From positions 2,548,501 through 2,612,500 of the forward strand of contig NZ_AP024154.1 of the NCBI RefSeq assembly GCF_015533855.1: a stretch of DNA of 64,000 nucleotides, read 5' to 3'. This stretch comes from Echinicola sp. 20G (lineage in GTDB: Bacteria > Bacteroidota > Bacteroidia > Cytophagales > Cyclobacteriaceae). Numbering within the stretch: position 1 is the stretch's first letter; each line of letters starts with the position of its first letter. The translations under genes and the position numbers were made by a program. The notes beneath the pieces are model-generated. The model did no database searches. It was given only the letters and a program-made list of their open reading frames with translations, and was not told the DNA's origin. Positions 43,782 to 53,402 of the stretch are shown here, one piece after another.

Positions 43782-44561
43782 TTAATTGATATATCCCTTC
43801 ATAACTCCTCTTTCTGAGGATCTGATAAAGTTGACGATTTCATCTCTTTCCTTAGTGGCAGGTAGGTTGATTTCTATTTCTTCAAGGGCCCTGCTATTGT
43901 TGAGGCTATTCAAGAAAAGGTAACGATAAACTTCTTGAATATGGCTAATGGATTCACTAGTAAAGCCCCTTCTTCGCAAACCCAAAGAGTTAACCCCGGC
44001 ATAGCTTAAAGGCTCTCTGGCTGCCTTGGTGAAAGGAGGGACATCTTTTCTGACCAATGATCCCCCAGAAATCATGGCATGCATTCCGATTTTTACAAAC
44101 TGATGGATTGCACTGCTTCCGCCAACAATTGCCCAGTCGTCAATCGAAACGTGCCCTGCTACTTGAACGGTGTTGGCGATAATTACATTGTCCCCAACTG
44201 CACAGTCATGAGCGATGTGCACATAAGCCATAAGCAAGCAATTACTGCCAATTTTGGTGACCCTTTTATCTATAGTCCCTCTGCTGATGGTGACACACTC
44301 ACGGATGGTCGTGTTGTCTCCAATTTCAACGGTAGATTCTTCACCTTGAAATTTGAGGTCTTGAGGAATTCCAGCAATAACGGCCCCTGGAAAAATCTTG
44401 CAGTTTTTGCCGATTTTTGTTCCTGGAAAAATAGTGACATTGGAACCGATCCAAGTGCCTTCTCCAATTTCTACATCCTCATGAACCACCGTAAAGGGAT
44501 CGATAGTGACGTTCTCACCTATCTTGGTATTTTCATGTATTTGAGATAGCTTACTTATCAT
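43782..44561 (-). CDS. lpxA: Acyl-ACP--UDP-N-acetylglucosamine O-acyltransferase
   Basis: First enzyme of lipid A synthesis: transfers a 3-hydroxyacyl chain from ACP to O-3 of UDP-GlcNAc. At 259 residues it shows the left-handed beta-helix hexapeptide repeats (KIGENVTIDPFTVVHEDVEIGEGTWIGSNV...) and the catalytic His region YVHIAHDCAVGDN. The C-terminal helical part LRRRGFTSESI is typical. Its ATG overlaps the stop of lpxC/fabZ by four bases (ATGA), so translation is coupled. Confidence 0.96.
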   Translation of the reverse strand: MISKLSQIHENTKIGENVTIDPFTVVHEDVEIGEGTWIGSNVTIFPGTKIGKNCKIFPGAVIAGIPQDLKFQGEESTVEIGDNTTIRECVTISRGTIDKRVTKIGSNCLLMAYVHIAHDCAVGDNVIIANTVQVAGHVSIDDWAIVGGSSAIHQFVKIGMHAMISGGSLVRKDVPPFTKAAREPLSYAGVNSLGLRRRGFTSESISHIQEVYRYLFLNSLNNSRALEEIEINLPATKERDEIVNFIRSSERGVMKGYIN

Positions 44562-45952
44562 GCGTCTTTTCTTACAATGCTAGCAGTCATTACGGCTTCA
44601 CAAACCAATGTGTTTCCAACATAGGCTTCACCTTTCATTTTGGCAATCCCTCTTCTGATAGGGGACAATAATTCACATTTGAAGACCAGAGTATCACCTG
44701 GCAATACCATTTTTCTAAATTTACAGCTTTCAATCCCCAAGAAGTAGGTCCAATAATTCTCTGGGTCTTCCACTGTGCTCAGAACAAGAATTCCTCCAGT
44801 TTGTGCCATGGCTTCTACTTGTAATACTCCAGGCATTACCGGATTGTTTGGAAAATGGCCCATAAAAAACGGTTCATTGATCGTTACGTTCTTTACACCA
44901 GCTACAACCGTATCGTCAAGATAGATGATTTTATCCAATAACTGAAAAGGATACCTGTGGGGAAGGATATTCCCGATTTGGTTAATGTCCAACACAGGAG
45001 GGAGCTTGGGATCATAGTGTGGAATATGGCTTGGTCCAACCTTTTCCATGGCTCTTTTGAGCTTTTTGGCAAAGGCTACATTGGCAGCATGTCCAGGTCT
45101 GGCGGCTAAGATCTGGGCTTTCAGGGGTCTTCCCACCAAAGCCAAGTCTCCTACCACATCCAGCAATTTGTGTCTGGCAGGTTCGTTTTTATAACGGAGC
45201 TCCACATTGTTGAGGATACCTTCTTTTCTCACCTCCACTTGAGGCTTATTGAACATCTTTGCTAAACCTTCCAATTCCTCGTCAGTGACCACTCTGTCCA
45301 CCACCACGATGGCGTTGTTCAAATCACCTCCCTGAATCAGGTTTTGCTTGTAAAGCATTTCCAATTCATGAAGGAAACAGAAAGTTCTACAAGAAGCAAT
45401 TTCTGATTTGAACTGACTAATGTCCATGATGGAAGCATGCTGACTGCCCAAAACAGGAGAGTTGTAGTCCACCATGACGGTTACCCTGTAGTCATCCAGT
45501 GGCAAAGCAGCCATTTCTACTTCTCTGCCAGAGTCTCTGTAATGAATGCTTTCTGGGACTTCGAAGAATCTTCTAAGAGCGTTTTGCTCTTGTAGCCCAG
45601 CGTCTTCTAAAATATTGATAAACTGGATAGAGCTTCCATCCATAATCGGAGGCTCTGGTCCGTCTAACTGAATCAGTACGTTATCGATTTCCAAACCGAC
45701 CAATGCGGCCAATACATGTTCTACTGTATTGACTCTTGCACCACTCTGCTCTATAGTGGTTCCTCTGGATACATCCACTACATTGTCTACATCGGCGTCC
45801 ACTATTGGAGAGCCTTCCAAGTCTATTCTTTGAAACTTGTATCCGTGGTTTGGTGGAGCAGGAACAAACGTCATATTGGCAACTACACCTGTGTGAAGAC
45901 CAACACCGGAAACGGTTACCTGCTTTCCTATGGTATGCTGTTTAACTTTCAT
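44558..45952 (-). CDS. lpxC/fabZ: Bifunctional LpxC deacetylase/FabZ dehydratase
   Basis: A 464-residue fusion. Residues about 1-305 are LpxC, the zinc-dependent UDP-3-O-acyl-GlcNAc deacetylase: the HXXXD-type zinc region [15 protein letters not shown], the [11 protein letters not shown] zinc His and [11 protein letters not shown] are all visible. Residues about 320-464 are FabZ, a 3-hydroxyacyl-ACP dehydratase: [14 protein letters not shown] and the catalytic [20 protein letters not shown]. The fusion is a known Bacteroidota trait. The ATG at 45952 is preferred to a TTG one codon earlier. It follows lpxD by 41 bases and is coupled to lpxA. Confidence 0.96.
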   Translation of the reverse strand: MKVKQHTIGKQVTVSGVGLHTGVVANMTFVPAPPNHGYKFQRIDLEGSPIVDADVDNVVDVSRGTTIEQSGARVNTVEHVLAALVGLEIDNVLIQLDGPEPPIMDGSSIQFINILEDAGLQEQNALRRFFEVPESIHYRDSGREVEMAALPLDDYRVTVMVDYNSPVLGSQHASIMDISQFKSEIASCRTFCFLHELEMLYKQNLIQGGDLNNAIVVVDRVVTDEELEGLAKMFNKPQVEVRKEGILNNVELRYKNEPARHKLLDVVGDLALVGRPLKAQILAARPGHAANVAFAKKLKRAMEKVGPSHIPHYDPKLPPVLDINQIGNILPHRYPFQLLDKIIYLDDTVVAGVKNVTINEPFFMGHFPNNPVMPGVLQVEAMAQTGGILVLSTVEDPENYWTYFLGIESCKFRKMVLPGDTLVFKCELLSPIRRGIAKMKGEAYVGNTLVCEAVMTASIVRKDA

Positions 45953-45993
45953 CAATGATGTTTTTTGGGCATCTTTTTATTCTGCCCACAAAT

Positions 45994-47016
45994 TTATTGT
46001 TTTTTTTCCAGTTCTTTAATTTTGTTCTGCAGAGAAGGGAGATTTTTAAAAATGGAGTAAGACTTCAAGAACTCTTTCATTTCGTATCCCATATATCCAA
46101 AAATCGTTTGACCTGATTTGGTGATAGATTTGCTAATGCCTGTTTTAGCTCCTATGGTGGTGTTATCCGCAATTTTTAAATGGCCGATTATACCTACTTG
46201 CCCTGCAATGATACAATTTTTTCCGATTTCTGTGGATCCAGAAATTCCAGATTGTGCTGCAATGACTGTGTTCTCTCCAATGATGACATTGTGCGCAATC
46301 TGCACAAGGTTATCTATTTTAACGCCCTTTTTGATAATGGTTGACCCCATGGTGGCACAGTCAATCGTGCTGTTGGAACCAATACTTACTTTGTCTTCGA
46401 TAATCACATTGCCCAGCTGAGGGATGTTTTTATAGGTTTTGTCCTCCTGCGGAGCAAAGCCGAAACCGTCAGCGCCAATGACTACATTAGGATGGATTTC
46501 GCAGTCATTACCAATGACTGTGTCCTTATAGATTTTGGCACCAGCATGAATGATACATCTGTCACCGATCTGTACATTGTCACCAATATATGCCTGGCCA
46601 TGGATGCTTACCTGGTCTCCAATTTTACAGTTTTTACCAATATAACTGAAAGCAGCTCTATAACCTCCCTCTCCCATTTTACTGGAGTCGTCCATGTAAG
46701 AAGGTTGTTCCACACCCACCTTAGACTGTTTGGTAAATTGTGCGTAAGCCTCCAAAAGCTGTGTGAATGCGGAATAGGGGTCTTTTACCCTGATCAGGGT
46801 TGTGGTTATAGGCTTGACAGGTTCAAAGTCAAGGGAGACAATTACTGCAGATGATGAGGTTGTATAAATAAAAGGCTCATACTTGAGGTTGGACAAAAAA
46901 CTGATCCCGCCTGTTTTACCTTCTTGGATCTTGTCAAGTCTGCTAACTTTTTGGGAGCCATCTCCTTCTATTTTTCCACTTAAGAGCTCTGCAATCTGAC
47001 TGACGGTAAATTCCAT
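45994..47016 (-). CDS. lpxD: UDP-3-O-(3-hydroxyacyl)glucosamine N-acyltransferase
   Basis: Third enzyme of lipid A synthesis: adds the second 3-hydroxyacyl chain to the amino group. A 340-residue protein with an N-terminal uridine-binding domain (to about 100, [23 protein letters not shown]) and a hexapeptide beta-helix (about 105-320). The catalytic His lies in [24 protein letters not shown], and [13 protein letters not shown] is the typical second signature. It ends with a helical tail ending in ELEKKQ. It begins 15 bases downstream of the HD-domain gene stop, in the lipid A operon. Confidence 0.95.
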   Translation of the reverse strand: MEFTVSQIAELLSGKIEGDGSQKVSRLDKIQEGKTGGISFLSNLKYEPFIYTTSSSAVIVSLDFEPVKPITTTLIRVKDPYSAFTQLLEAYAQFTKQSKVGVEQPSYMDDSSKMGEGGYRAAFSYIGKNCKIGDQVSIHGQAYIGDNVQIGDRCIIHAGAKIYKDTVIGNDCEIHPNVVIGADGFGFAPQEDKTYKNIPQLGNVIIEDKVSIGSNSTIDCATMGSTIIKKGVKIDNLVQIAHNVIIGENTVIAAQSGISGSTEIGKNCIIAGQVGIIGHLKIADNTTIGAKTGISKSITKSGQTIFGYMGYEMKEFLKSYSIFKNLPSLQNKIKELEKKQ

Positions 47017-47031
47017 GCGTTTAAAATTATA

Positions 47032-48261
47032 TTACCGCAAAGTTAAATTTTTAGCCCGACAAGCATAGTACTTTTTGACAATTTTGCTCATGGCTTTGAT
47101 GTTGGGAAGGTCTGCTGCTTGGGCAACATCCATGACTTCTCCTTTTTTGGTCAGGATCAATACTTTTTCTTTGGCTACATAGGCATAGTTGGAAATAGAA
47201 CCAGAAGACAAGAAATAAGGGAGCTCCTCATTGGTAATACCTAAGTCTTTGGTGACGGTTTGTTCCATTTCTTTCAAATAACTTTCTTCAAAAGGTACGT
47301 TGCTGAGTTTTATTTTAAATAAATTCCGGGTCAAAAACATATCCGAAATATTGCTGAGCACCAGGTCATCATGTTTTTTCCATATTTTGATCGCCCCCCA
47401 AATGTCAAAATCATCCAAGCTGGCAAAAATTTCCTGTAAGTCAGAAGAATGTTGGAAATCTGTTAAGGTGAAGTTGTTTTGGAGCATGTACTTGAAGGCT
47501 TCAGAACCTTCCAGTTGGGTGCCCGACTGCTCTAAATCTTTGGCCCTGGTGATCAAGTTGATGAGCATTTTTTCGGCGCTGACCGTAGTTTTATGTAAGT
47601 AAACCTGCCAATACATCAGCCTCCTTGCACTGAGGAAATTTTCTATACTATAAAGCCCTTTTTCCTCCACGACGATTTGATCGTCTTTGATGTTCATCAT
47701 TTTGATAATCCTGTCAGCACCAATCGTACCTTCTGACACACCTGTAAAGAAGCAGTCCCTTTGGAGGTAATCCAGTCGGTCAATGTCCAACTGGCTGGAA
47801 ACCAGTTGGTGAAAGAATTTCCGCTCATAATTATTCTTAAAAATTCTTAAAGCGAGATCTAATTGGCCGTTAAATTGATTATTTAAAGACTCCATGAGCA
47901 ATAAGGATAGTGACTCATGAGGAATACCTTTCAATAAGGTGTATTCTAAAGCATGGGAAAAAGGCCCATGTCCAATGTCATGAAGTAAAATAGCGATGAG
48001 AGAAGCTTCATATTCCTGATCACTTATTTCATGGCCTTTGTTTCGCAGGTTGTCCAAAGTAATGCTCATCAAGTGCATGGCGCCGATGGCGTGATGGAAC
48101 CTGGTATGAAGGGCACCGGGGTAGACCAAGTCAGTTAAACCAAGTTGTTTGATCCTCCGTAACCTCTGGAAAAATGGATGGTCGATTATGTTGTAAATCA
48201 ACTCACTGGGAATGGTGATAAAACCGTAAACAGGGTCGTTAAGTATTTTGTGGCTTTTCAA
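47032..48261 (-). CDS. HD-domain phosphohydrolase
   Basis: A 409-residue protein when started at TTG 48261, chosen because family members begin shortly before KILNDPVYGF and because the longer frame overlaps porX. HD motifs are visible: HTRFHHAIGAMHLM (His), LLHDIGHGPFSHALEY (HD, with a further His) and QLDIDRLDYLQRDCFF (D). Relatives are dNTP triphosphohydrolase-like (SAMHD1-type) enzymes. It is the first gene of the lipid A operon, divergent from porX. Confidence 0.85.
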   Translation of the reverse strand: MKSHKILNDPVYGFITIPSELIYNIIDHPFFQRLRRIKQLGLTDLVYPGALHTRFHHAIGAMHLMSITLDNLRNKGHEISDQEYEASLIAILLHDIGHGPFSHALEYTLLKGIPHESLSLLLMESLNNQFNGQLDLALRIFKNNYERKFFHQLVSSQLDIDRLDYLQRDCFFTGVSEGTIGADRIIKMMNIKDDQIVVEEKGLYSIENFLSARRLMYWQVYLHKTTVSAEKMLINLITRAKDLEQSGTQLEGSEAFKYMLQNNFTLTDFQHSSDLQEIFASLDDFDIWGAIKIWKKHDDLVLSNISDMFLTRNLFKIKLSNVPFEESYLKEMEQTVTKDLGITNEELPYFLSSGSISNYAYVAKEKVLILTKKGEVMDVAQAADLPNIKAMSKIVKKYYACRAKNLTLR

Positions 48262-48287
48262 TTGCCTAAGAATTAGTTGATAGAAAT

Positions 48288-48295
48288 CAAAAGTA
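48288..48295 (-). promoter_or_regulatory. Candidate -7 element of the lipid A operon
   Basis: TACTTTTG on the minus strand fits TAnnTTTG, 27 bases before the TTG start of the HD gene. The nearest upstream TTTG is 26 bases away, slightly beyond the usual range. Confidence 0.35.
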
Positions 48296-48327
48296 ATTAT
48301 AAATTTATAAGATTTAAACCTCAAAAG

Positions 48328-49890
48328 ATGCAAAAATTTAAAATTCTCTGGGCTGATGATGAGATCGATTTGTTGAAGCCTCACATCATGTTCTTAGAGC
48401 AAAAAGGATATGACATCACTACTGTAAACAGTGGTAACGATGCCATAGAAAAAGTAGAATCATCCAATTACGATGTGATTTTTTTAGATGAAATGATGCC
48501 GGGAATGACGGGGTTGGAGACACTGCAGCAAGTGAAAATCCTCAAGCCACAAACTCCGGTTGTGATGATTACAAAGAGTGAGGAGGAGCATATCATGGAT
48601 GATGCCATCGGAGGTAAAATCGCGGATTACCTGATCAAACCCATTAACCCAAACCAGATTTTGCTTTCGGTTAAGAAAATTCTTCAGAATAAGCAGTTGA
48701 TCAGTGAAAAGACCAACTTGTCCTACCAGCAAGATTTTTCTAAGATCAGTATGGCCTATAATGATGCCATTGATCATGCAGAATGGGCAGATATTTACAA
48801 GCGTCTGACTTATTGGGAACTGGAAATAGATAAGACAGAGAATAAAAGCATGCAGGAGGTTTTGGACACCCAGAAAGCTGAAGCCAATGCCAACTTTGCC
48901 AGGTTTATTAAGGACAATTATTTGGATTGGTTGAATGATGCCGATTCCGATAAACCTATTTTGTCACATAGGGTGATGAAGGAGAAGGTCTTTCCTGCTT
49001 TGGAGGGAAATGATAAGCCTTTGTTTTTTGTGGTGATAGATAACTTGAGGCTGGATCAGTGGGAGATTATTGAGCCGATTTTGAGTGACTATTTCAATGT
49101 AAAGTCAGAAGATACCTATTATAGTATTTTGCCTACCACTACAGCTTATGCCAGAAATGCGCTTTTCAGTGGTATGATGCCTTTGGACATGGCAAGATTT
49201 CATCCGGACTTATGGGAAGGAGAAGATACTGATGAAGGTAAAAATAACAATGAAGCTGATTTTCTGAGGATAAATTTGCAGAAGAACAGGATTCAAGCAA
49301 AGTCCAGTTACCATAAGATCCTCCAAGCTAGCCAGGGGAAATCAGTTTTGGATCAGTTTCCTAATTTGATGAATAATGATTTGAATGTTTTGGTCTATAA
49401 TTTTGTGGACATGATGTCTCATGCTAGAACGGATATGAAGATGATAAGAGAGCTGGCACCAGACGAATCAGCTTATCGTTCCATTACCGAAAGTTGGTTT
49501 CTTCACAGTTCACTTTTTGAGTTGTTTAAGAAAGTCAGCGAATCAGGATGTGAAGTGATTGTGACTACTGACCATGGTACCAAAAAAGTAAATAGGCCAT
49601 ATAAAATCATAGGAGATAGAAAAGTGACCACCAACTTAAGGTACAAGCAAGGGAAGAACCTGAACTTTGAGTCAGGGAAGGTTTTTGAGATTGCCAGACC
49701 GGAAGATGCCAAATTGCCTCGCTTTAATGTGTCTACAAGTTATGTTTTTGCAGTAGAAGATTATTTCTTTGCATATCCGAACAATTACAATTATTATGTA
49801 AATTACTACAGAGATACTTTCCAACATGGAGGGGTTTCTTTGGAGGAAGTGATTGTTCCTATTATGCATCTGTCACCAAAGCAGTATTAG
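48328..49890 (+). CDS. porX: T9SS response regulator PorX with PglZ domain
   Basis: A 520-residue two-domain protein. Residues about 1-120 are a receiver domain (LWADDEID acidic pair, phosphoacceptor D in VIFLDEMMPGMTG, K in LIKPI). Residues about 210-520 are a PglZ-type alkaline-phosphatase-superfamily domain (metal ligands in FFVVIDNLRLDQW, LPTTTAYARNALFSG, TTDHGTKKV and the late FQHGGVS). PorX is known from Bacteroidota to control type IX secretion and gliding genes together with PorY and to act as a phosphodiesterase on oligonucleotides. The ATG at 48328 lies well inside the open frame and gives the normal length. Confidence 0.95.
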   Translation: MQKFKILWADDEIDLLKPHIMFLEQKGYDITTVNSGNDAIEKVESSNYDVIFLDEMMPGMTGLETLQQVKILKPQTPVVMITKSEEEHIMDDAIGGKIADYLIKPINPNQILLSVKKILQNKQLISEKTNLSYQQDFSKISMAYNDAIDHAEWADIYKRLTYWELEIDKTENKSMQEVLDTQKAEANANFARFIKDNYLDWLNDADSDKPILSHRVMKEKVFPALEGNDKPLFFVVIDNLRLDQWEIIEPILSDYFNVKSEDTYYSILPTTTAYARNALFSGMMPLDMARFHPDLWEGEDTDEGKNNNEADFLRINLQKNRIQAKSSYHKILQASQGKSVLDQFPNLMNNDLNVLVYNFVDMMSHARTDMKMIRELAPDESAYRSITESWFLHSSLFELFKKVSESGCEVIVTTDHGTKKVNRPYKIIGDRKVTTNLRYKQGKNLNFESGKVFEIARPEDAKLPRFNVSTSYVFAVEDYFFAYPNNYNYYVNYYRDTFQHGGVSLEEVIVPIMHLSPKQY

Positions 49891-49896
49891 AAGAGC

Positions 49897-50319
49897 TTGA
49901 AGAAAATTATTTGTGAAGACATCAGTGAGCTGCCCTCTGTAGCTAAGGAAGTTGTTGAAAATTGTAAAGATGTACCTATTTGGGTATTTAAGGGGGATAT
50001 GGGAGCGGGTAAGACAACACTTATCAAAGCTATCGCCAAAGAGTTTGGCGTGGGAGATCTGGTAAGTAGTCCTTCATTTTCGATAGTAAACGAATACCTC
50101 AACCATGAAGGGAAGACTTTCTATCATTTCGATTTTTATCGAATTGAAGAGCAGGAAGAAGTGTTGGAAATAGGGGTAGATGAATATTTTTACAGTGGAA
50201 ATTATTGTTGGATAGAATGGGCTGAGAAAATCCCTGATTATCTTCCTGAGGAATTTTACTTGATTTCAATTGAAGTTAATGAAGAAGGATTTAGGGAGAT
50301 GAGGATAAAAAGAATTTAA
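49897..50319 (+). CDS. tsaE: tRNA threonylcarbamoyladenosine biosynthesis ATPase TsaE
   Basis: A 140-residue P-loop ATPase that works with TsaB and TsaD in forming t6A37 on tRNAs. Walker A is GDMGAGKTT (about 34-42), Walker B is YHFDFYRIE, and the WIEWAEKI motif is present. The start is TTG, 6 bases after the porX stop, and the next gene begins 1 base after its own stop. The porX-tsaE-ald order appears typical of the phylum. Confidence 0.93.
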   Translation: MKKIICEDISELPSVAKEVVENCKDVPIWVFKGDMGAGKTTLIKAIAKEFGVGDLVSSPSFSIVNEYLNHEGKTFYHFDFYRIEEQEEVLEIGVDEYFYSGNYCWIEWAEKIPDYLPEEFYLISIEVNEEGFREMRIKRI

Positions 50320-50320
50320 G

Positions 50321-51538
50321 ATGGGCGCTAAAATGGCTGAAATTAGCAAAGAGGCTGGGATTTATCCCAAGGAAGCATTGGCTAGAGTAAAAACTTCTGA
50401 TCATTCGGTTTTGGTGGGGCTGCCAAAAGAGAATGAATTACAGGAAAAAAGAGTGGTGCTTACTCCTGAAGCAGTAGCTTTATTGGTCAATAACAATCAA
50501 CGGGTGATGGTGGAGTCTGGCGCAGGGAAACCGTCCAAGTTTACAGATAAGGAGTATGCTGACGCAGGTGCCAAAGTAGTCTATTCGGCCAAGGAGGCCT
50601 TTGAGGCTGAAGTGGTGCTGAAGGTAGAACCACCCTCAGAGGAGGAAATTGATTACATGAAGCCCGGTAGCTGTTTGATTTCAGCCCTTCAGCTTGGAAA
50701 GCAAAGCGCAGATTACATTCATACCCTCAATCGTAAAAAAATTACTGCTGTTTCATTTGAGCACTTGGAGGATAAGGTAGGAGGGATGCCTGTGGTGAGG
50801 GCCATGAGTGAAATTGCAGGAAGTACAGTGATGCTGATTGCTGCTGAATATTTGAGTAGTTCAAAATCAGGGGGGAAAGGATTGATTCTCGGAGGCATTA
50901 CTGGAGTTCCTCCTACCAATGTAGTGATTATTGGAGCGGGCACGGTAGCCGAGTATGCCGCCAGGACTGGATTAGGATTGGGGGCAAATATTAAGATTTT
51001 TGATAATCACCTTTATAAGCTAAGAAGGGTAAAGCAGTTGCTTGGCCAACAAGTCTATACTTCCACTATCGATAATTACACTTTAGGGGAAGCTTTAAAA
51101 GAAGCGGATGTGGTGATCGGAGCCTTAAGAGCAGAAAAAGGAAGGGCCAAGGTAGTGGTGTCGGAGGAAATGGTGTCGGCAATGATGCCGGGAAGTATTA
51201 TGATCGATGTAAGTATCGATCAAGGGGGCTGCTTCGAAACTTCAAGAATGACCACCCATGATCATCCTGTATTTACTTTATATGATGTGATTCACTATTG
51301 TGTTCCTAATATCGCTTCTAGAGTTTGCCGCACGGCCTCAGTGTCCCTGAGCAATATTTTCACCCCTATTTTACTCCAAATGGCTGACCACGGAGGGGCA
51401 GAGGAGATGATTTTTAATTACAAATGGTTTATGAAGGGAGTGTACACTTATCGAGGAAGCTTGACAAATGCACACTTGGCTAGAAAATTCCAAATGAATC
51501 ATAAGGAGCTTCAGTTGCTGCTGGCAGCCAGGTATTAA
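50321..51538 (+). CDS. ald: Alanine dehydrogenase
   Basis: NAD-dependent oxidative deamination of L-alanine to pyruvate and ammonia. At 405 residues it is somewhat longer than classical Ald (~371) due to an N-terminal extension (MGAKMAEISKEAGIYPKEAL). The catalytic region VLKVEPPSEEE with the lysine, EHLEDKVGGMPVVRAMSEIAG and the Rossmann motif VIIGAGTVAEYAARTGLGLGA are clear. C-terminal YDVIHYCVPNIASRVCRTAS is also characteristic of the Ald/PntAA family. An internal ATG at residue 5 is an alternative start. Confidence 0.9.
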   Translation: MGAKMAEISKEAGIYPKEALARVKTSDHSVLVGLPKENELQEKRVVLTPEAVALLVNNNQRVMVESGAGKPSKFTDKEYADAGAKVVYSAKEAFEAEVVLKVEPPSEEEIDYMKPGSCLISALQLGKQSADYIHTLNRKKITAVSFEHLEDKVGGMPVVRAMSEIAGSTVMLIAAEYLSSSKSGGKGLILGGITGVPPTNVVIIGAGTVAEYAARTGLGLGANIKIFDNHLYKLRRVKQLLGQQVYTSTIDNYTLGEALKEADVVIGALRAEKGRAKVVVSEEMVSAMMPGSIMIDVSIDQGGCFETSRMTTHDHPVFTLYDVIHYCVPNIASRVCRTASVSLSNIFTPILLQMADHGGAEEMIFNYKWFMKGVYTYRGSLTNAHLARKFQMNHKELQLLLAARY

Positions 51539-51575
51539 TCAAGGTTCGGGATTTTTAAAATATTTCTTTTTGAAA

Positions 51576-52049
51576 TTAGGAAAGCAATTTTTGCCTTAGC
51601 AAAAATTCAAGTTGCTCATTTGCTTTTAGCAAGTCATCCGTTAGTTTTTTATTCTCTTTTCTTAAGGAATATACTTCAAAAGCATTGTTGATCACTGTTT
51701 TCATATACTCTTCTTCCCAAGGCTTAGTCAGATAATGGTAAACCTGGCCTTTGTTGATTGCATCGATTACGGCCTGGATATCAGTGTAACCTGTTAGTAA
51801 TATACGAATTGGTTCGGGGTGTGTGGGAATAACTGATGCTAAGAAGTCTACACCGGTTTCTTCTGGCATTCTTTGATCAGTAATAATGATGTCAATTTCG
51901 TTGTTGTTAAGTATTTCCCGGCCTTTTTCAGCAGAAATGGCTAGATGAACTTTATATTCCCTTCTAAAAGTAGCCTTAAAGGCTTGAAGGTTATTGTCTT
52001 CATCATCGACATACAAAATTCTAATTTTTTCTCTATCTGCGTCACTCAT
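51576..52049 (-). CDS. Receiver-domain response regulator
   Basis: A 157-residue stand-alone REC protein. Acidic residues D15/D16 (LYVDDEDNN), phosphoacceptor D58 (TDQRMPEETG) and the conserved K in LTKPWEE are present. A C-terminal amphipathic helix (about 125-157) may form a coiled coil; no output domain follows. It is closely related to the REC domain of the hybrid protein at 56.2 kb (shared DDEDNN, IRILLTGY, VIDAINKGQV/EVY, KPW). It is divergent from the ThiF gene. Confidence 0.88.
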   Translation of the reverse strand: MSDADREKIRILYVDDEDNNLQAFKATFRREYKVHLAISAEKGREILNNNEIDIIITDQRMPEETGVDFLASVIPTHPEPIRILLTGYTDIQAVIDAINKGQVYHYLTKPWEEEYMKTVINNAFEVYSLRKENKKLTDDLLKANEQLEFLLRQKLLS

Positions 52050-52301
52050 TTGAAGTTAAATATTTTGGTTACCGCACAGTCAGTACTGTGAATAGCCGAT
52101 GTGGTCTTAATAAAATTGAAACGAACGGTGTAATTTAGGGTACAAATATATATCTAAAGATTTTTTCTAAGTCCAAAATAACGAAATCTATTGATTTTAT
52201 TTAGGCTTGTTAAATCAATTTTTTTGATTTTTCATTTATTTGTAACAGCAATAATATAACTTTACTTGCATTAATTACCTAAAAAGCGCCAACAAACTTA
52301 A
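52050..52301. other. Divergent regulatory region of the signalling locus
   Basis: A 252-base AT-rich region between the response regulator and ThiF-like genes. It contains the symmetric sequence CACAGT CAGT ACTGTG at 52075-52090 (6-base arms, inner CAGTACTG also palindromic), a possible operator. A TAACTTTA at about 52255 is one base from the -7 consensus for the plus-strand genes. Confidence 0.35.
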
Positions 52302-53396
52302 ATGATTTTAGAGAATATAGAAGGGGTAAATATTAATTACCAAGCCCTTGTTATGCCTGCAACCTCCAACAGTAGAGACAATAGTGTCCTTTCACAACTT
52401 TTGGAAGATCCATCAATAGAGAAAATTGATCAGTTAGACGTCCAATTAGCTGAATTAATCAAAATCAATAATCCAACAGAAAAGTTGACTCAGGAGGATT
52501 TGTCTCAAAGGGTCAAAGACTATTTTTTGACTAATTCAAGAGATGGGTATGGGAATTGGGTGTATTACCATTGGCGCAGGCAACTGATTCGGGTTTTGGA
52601 GGAGAAGGATTTTATCAGTCTTCGGACGTCAAGAAACCGGTACAAAATCACTCAAGAGGAGCAGGAATTGCTGTATACAAAAAAGATAGGTGTGATCGGG
52701 CTTTCTGTAGGGCAGAGTGTGGCGCTTAGCTTGGCAATGGAAAGATCATTTGGAGAATTAAGAATTGCGGACTTTGACACGCTCGAGCTGAGTAATGTCA
52801 ATAGGATCAGGACAGGTCTTTATAGTTTAGGACTAAAGAAAGTTTGGGTGGTTTCTAGAGAAATAGCGGAGATAGATCCATTTCTCAAAGTGGTGATTTA
52901 TGATGAAGGAATTACCAATGAGAACATCGATGATTTTTTTGAAAGTGATGGAGGCTTAGACTTGTTGGTTGAGGAGTGTGATAGCTTGCCTGTAAAAATT
53001 AGCAGTCGAATCAAAGCAAAGTCAATGGGTATTCCTGTAATAATGGATACCAGTGACAAGGGGATGATGGATGTTGAACGGTTTGATTTGGAGCCTGAAC
53101 GACCTGTTTTCCATGGTTTTTTGAAAAAATTTGGAGAAGAAAGTAGATTAGCGGATAATTTAGTAGATAATTATAGGGAGATTTTATTATCAATTTTGCA
53201 TTTTGAGCAATTATCAGAAAGATTAAAATTTAGCATGAGTGAAATTGGCAAGACCATTACTACTTGGCCTCAATTAGCTTCTTCCGTGATCATGGGAGGG
53301 GCAATGGGCGCACATTATTCTAGAATGATTCTACTAAATCAAGATGTTCCTTCTAAAAGGTTTTATGTTGATCTAGACGCTTTTTTAAAAGAGTAG
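52302..53396 (+). CDS. ThiF/E1-like adenylating protein
   Basis: A 364-residue protein. Residues about 1-115 are helical without a recognised domain. Residues about 120-270 form a ThiF/E1 Rossmann domain with KKIGVIGLSVGQSVALSLA (nucleotide loop), IADFDTLELSNVNRIRTG (Asp and Arg ATP/Mg residues) and LLVEECDSLPVKI. The CXXC zinc pairs of canonical E1 enzymes are absent, and no clear thioester Cys is seen. The last ~90 residues are helical. ThiF-fold proteins adenylate a carboxylate. It starts the run with the GNAT gene (6-base gap) and two sensor genes. Confidence 0.8.
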   Translation: MILENIEGVNINYQALVMPATSNSRDNSVLSQLLEDPSIEKIDQLDVQLAELIKINNPTEKLTQEDLSQRVKDYFLTNSRDGYGNWVYYHWRRQLIRVLEEKDFISLRTSRNRYKITQEEQELLYTKKIGVIGLSVGQSVALSLAMERSFGELRIADFDTLELSNVNRIRTGLYSLGLKKVWVVSREIAEIDPFLKVVIYDEGITNENIDDFFESDGGLDLLVEECDSLPVKISSRIKAKSMGIPVIMDTSDKGMMDVERFDLEPERPVFHGFLKKFGEESRLADNLVDNYREILLSILHFEQLSERLKFSMSEIGKTITTWPQLASSVIMGGAMGAHYSRMILLNQDVPSKRFYVDLDAFLKE

Positions 53397-53402
53397 TAAA
53401 GG

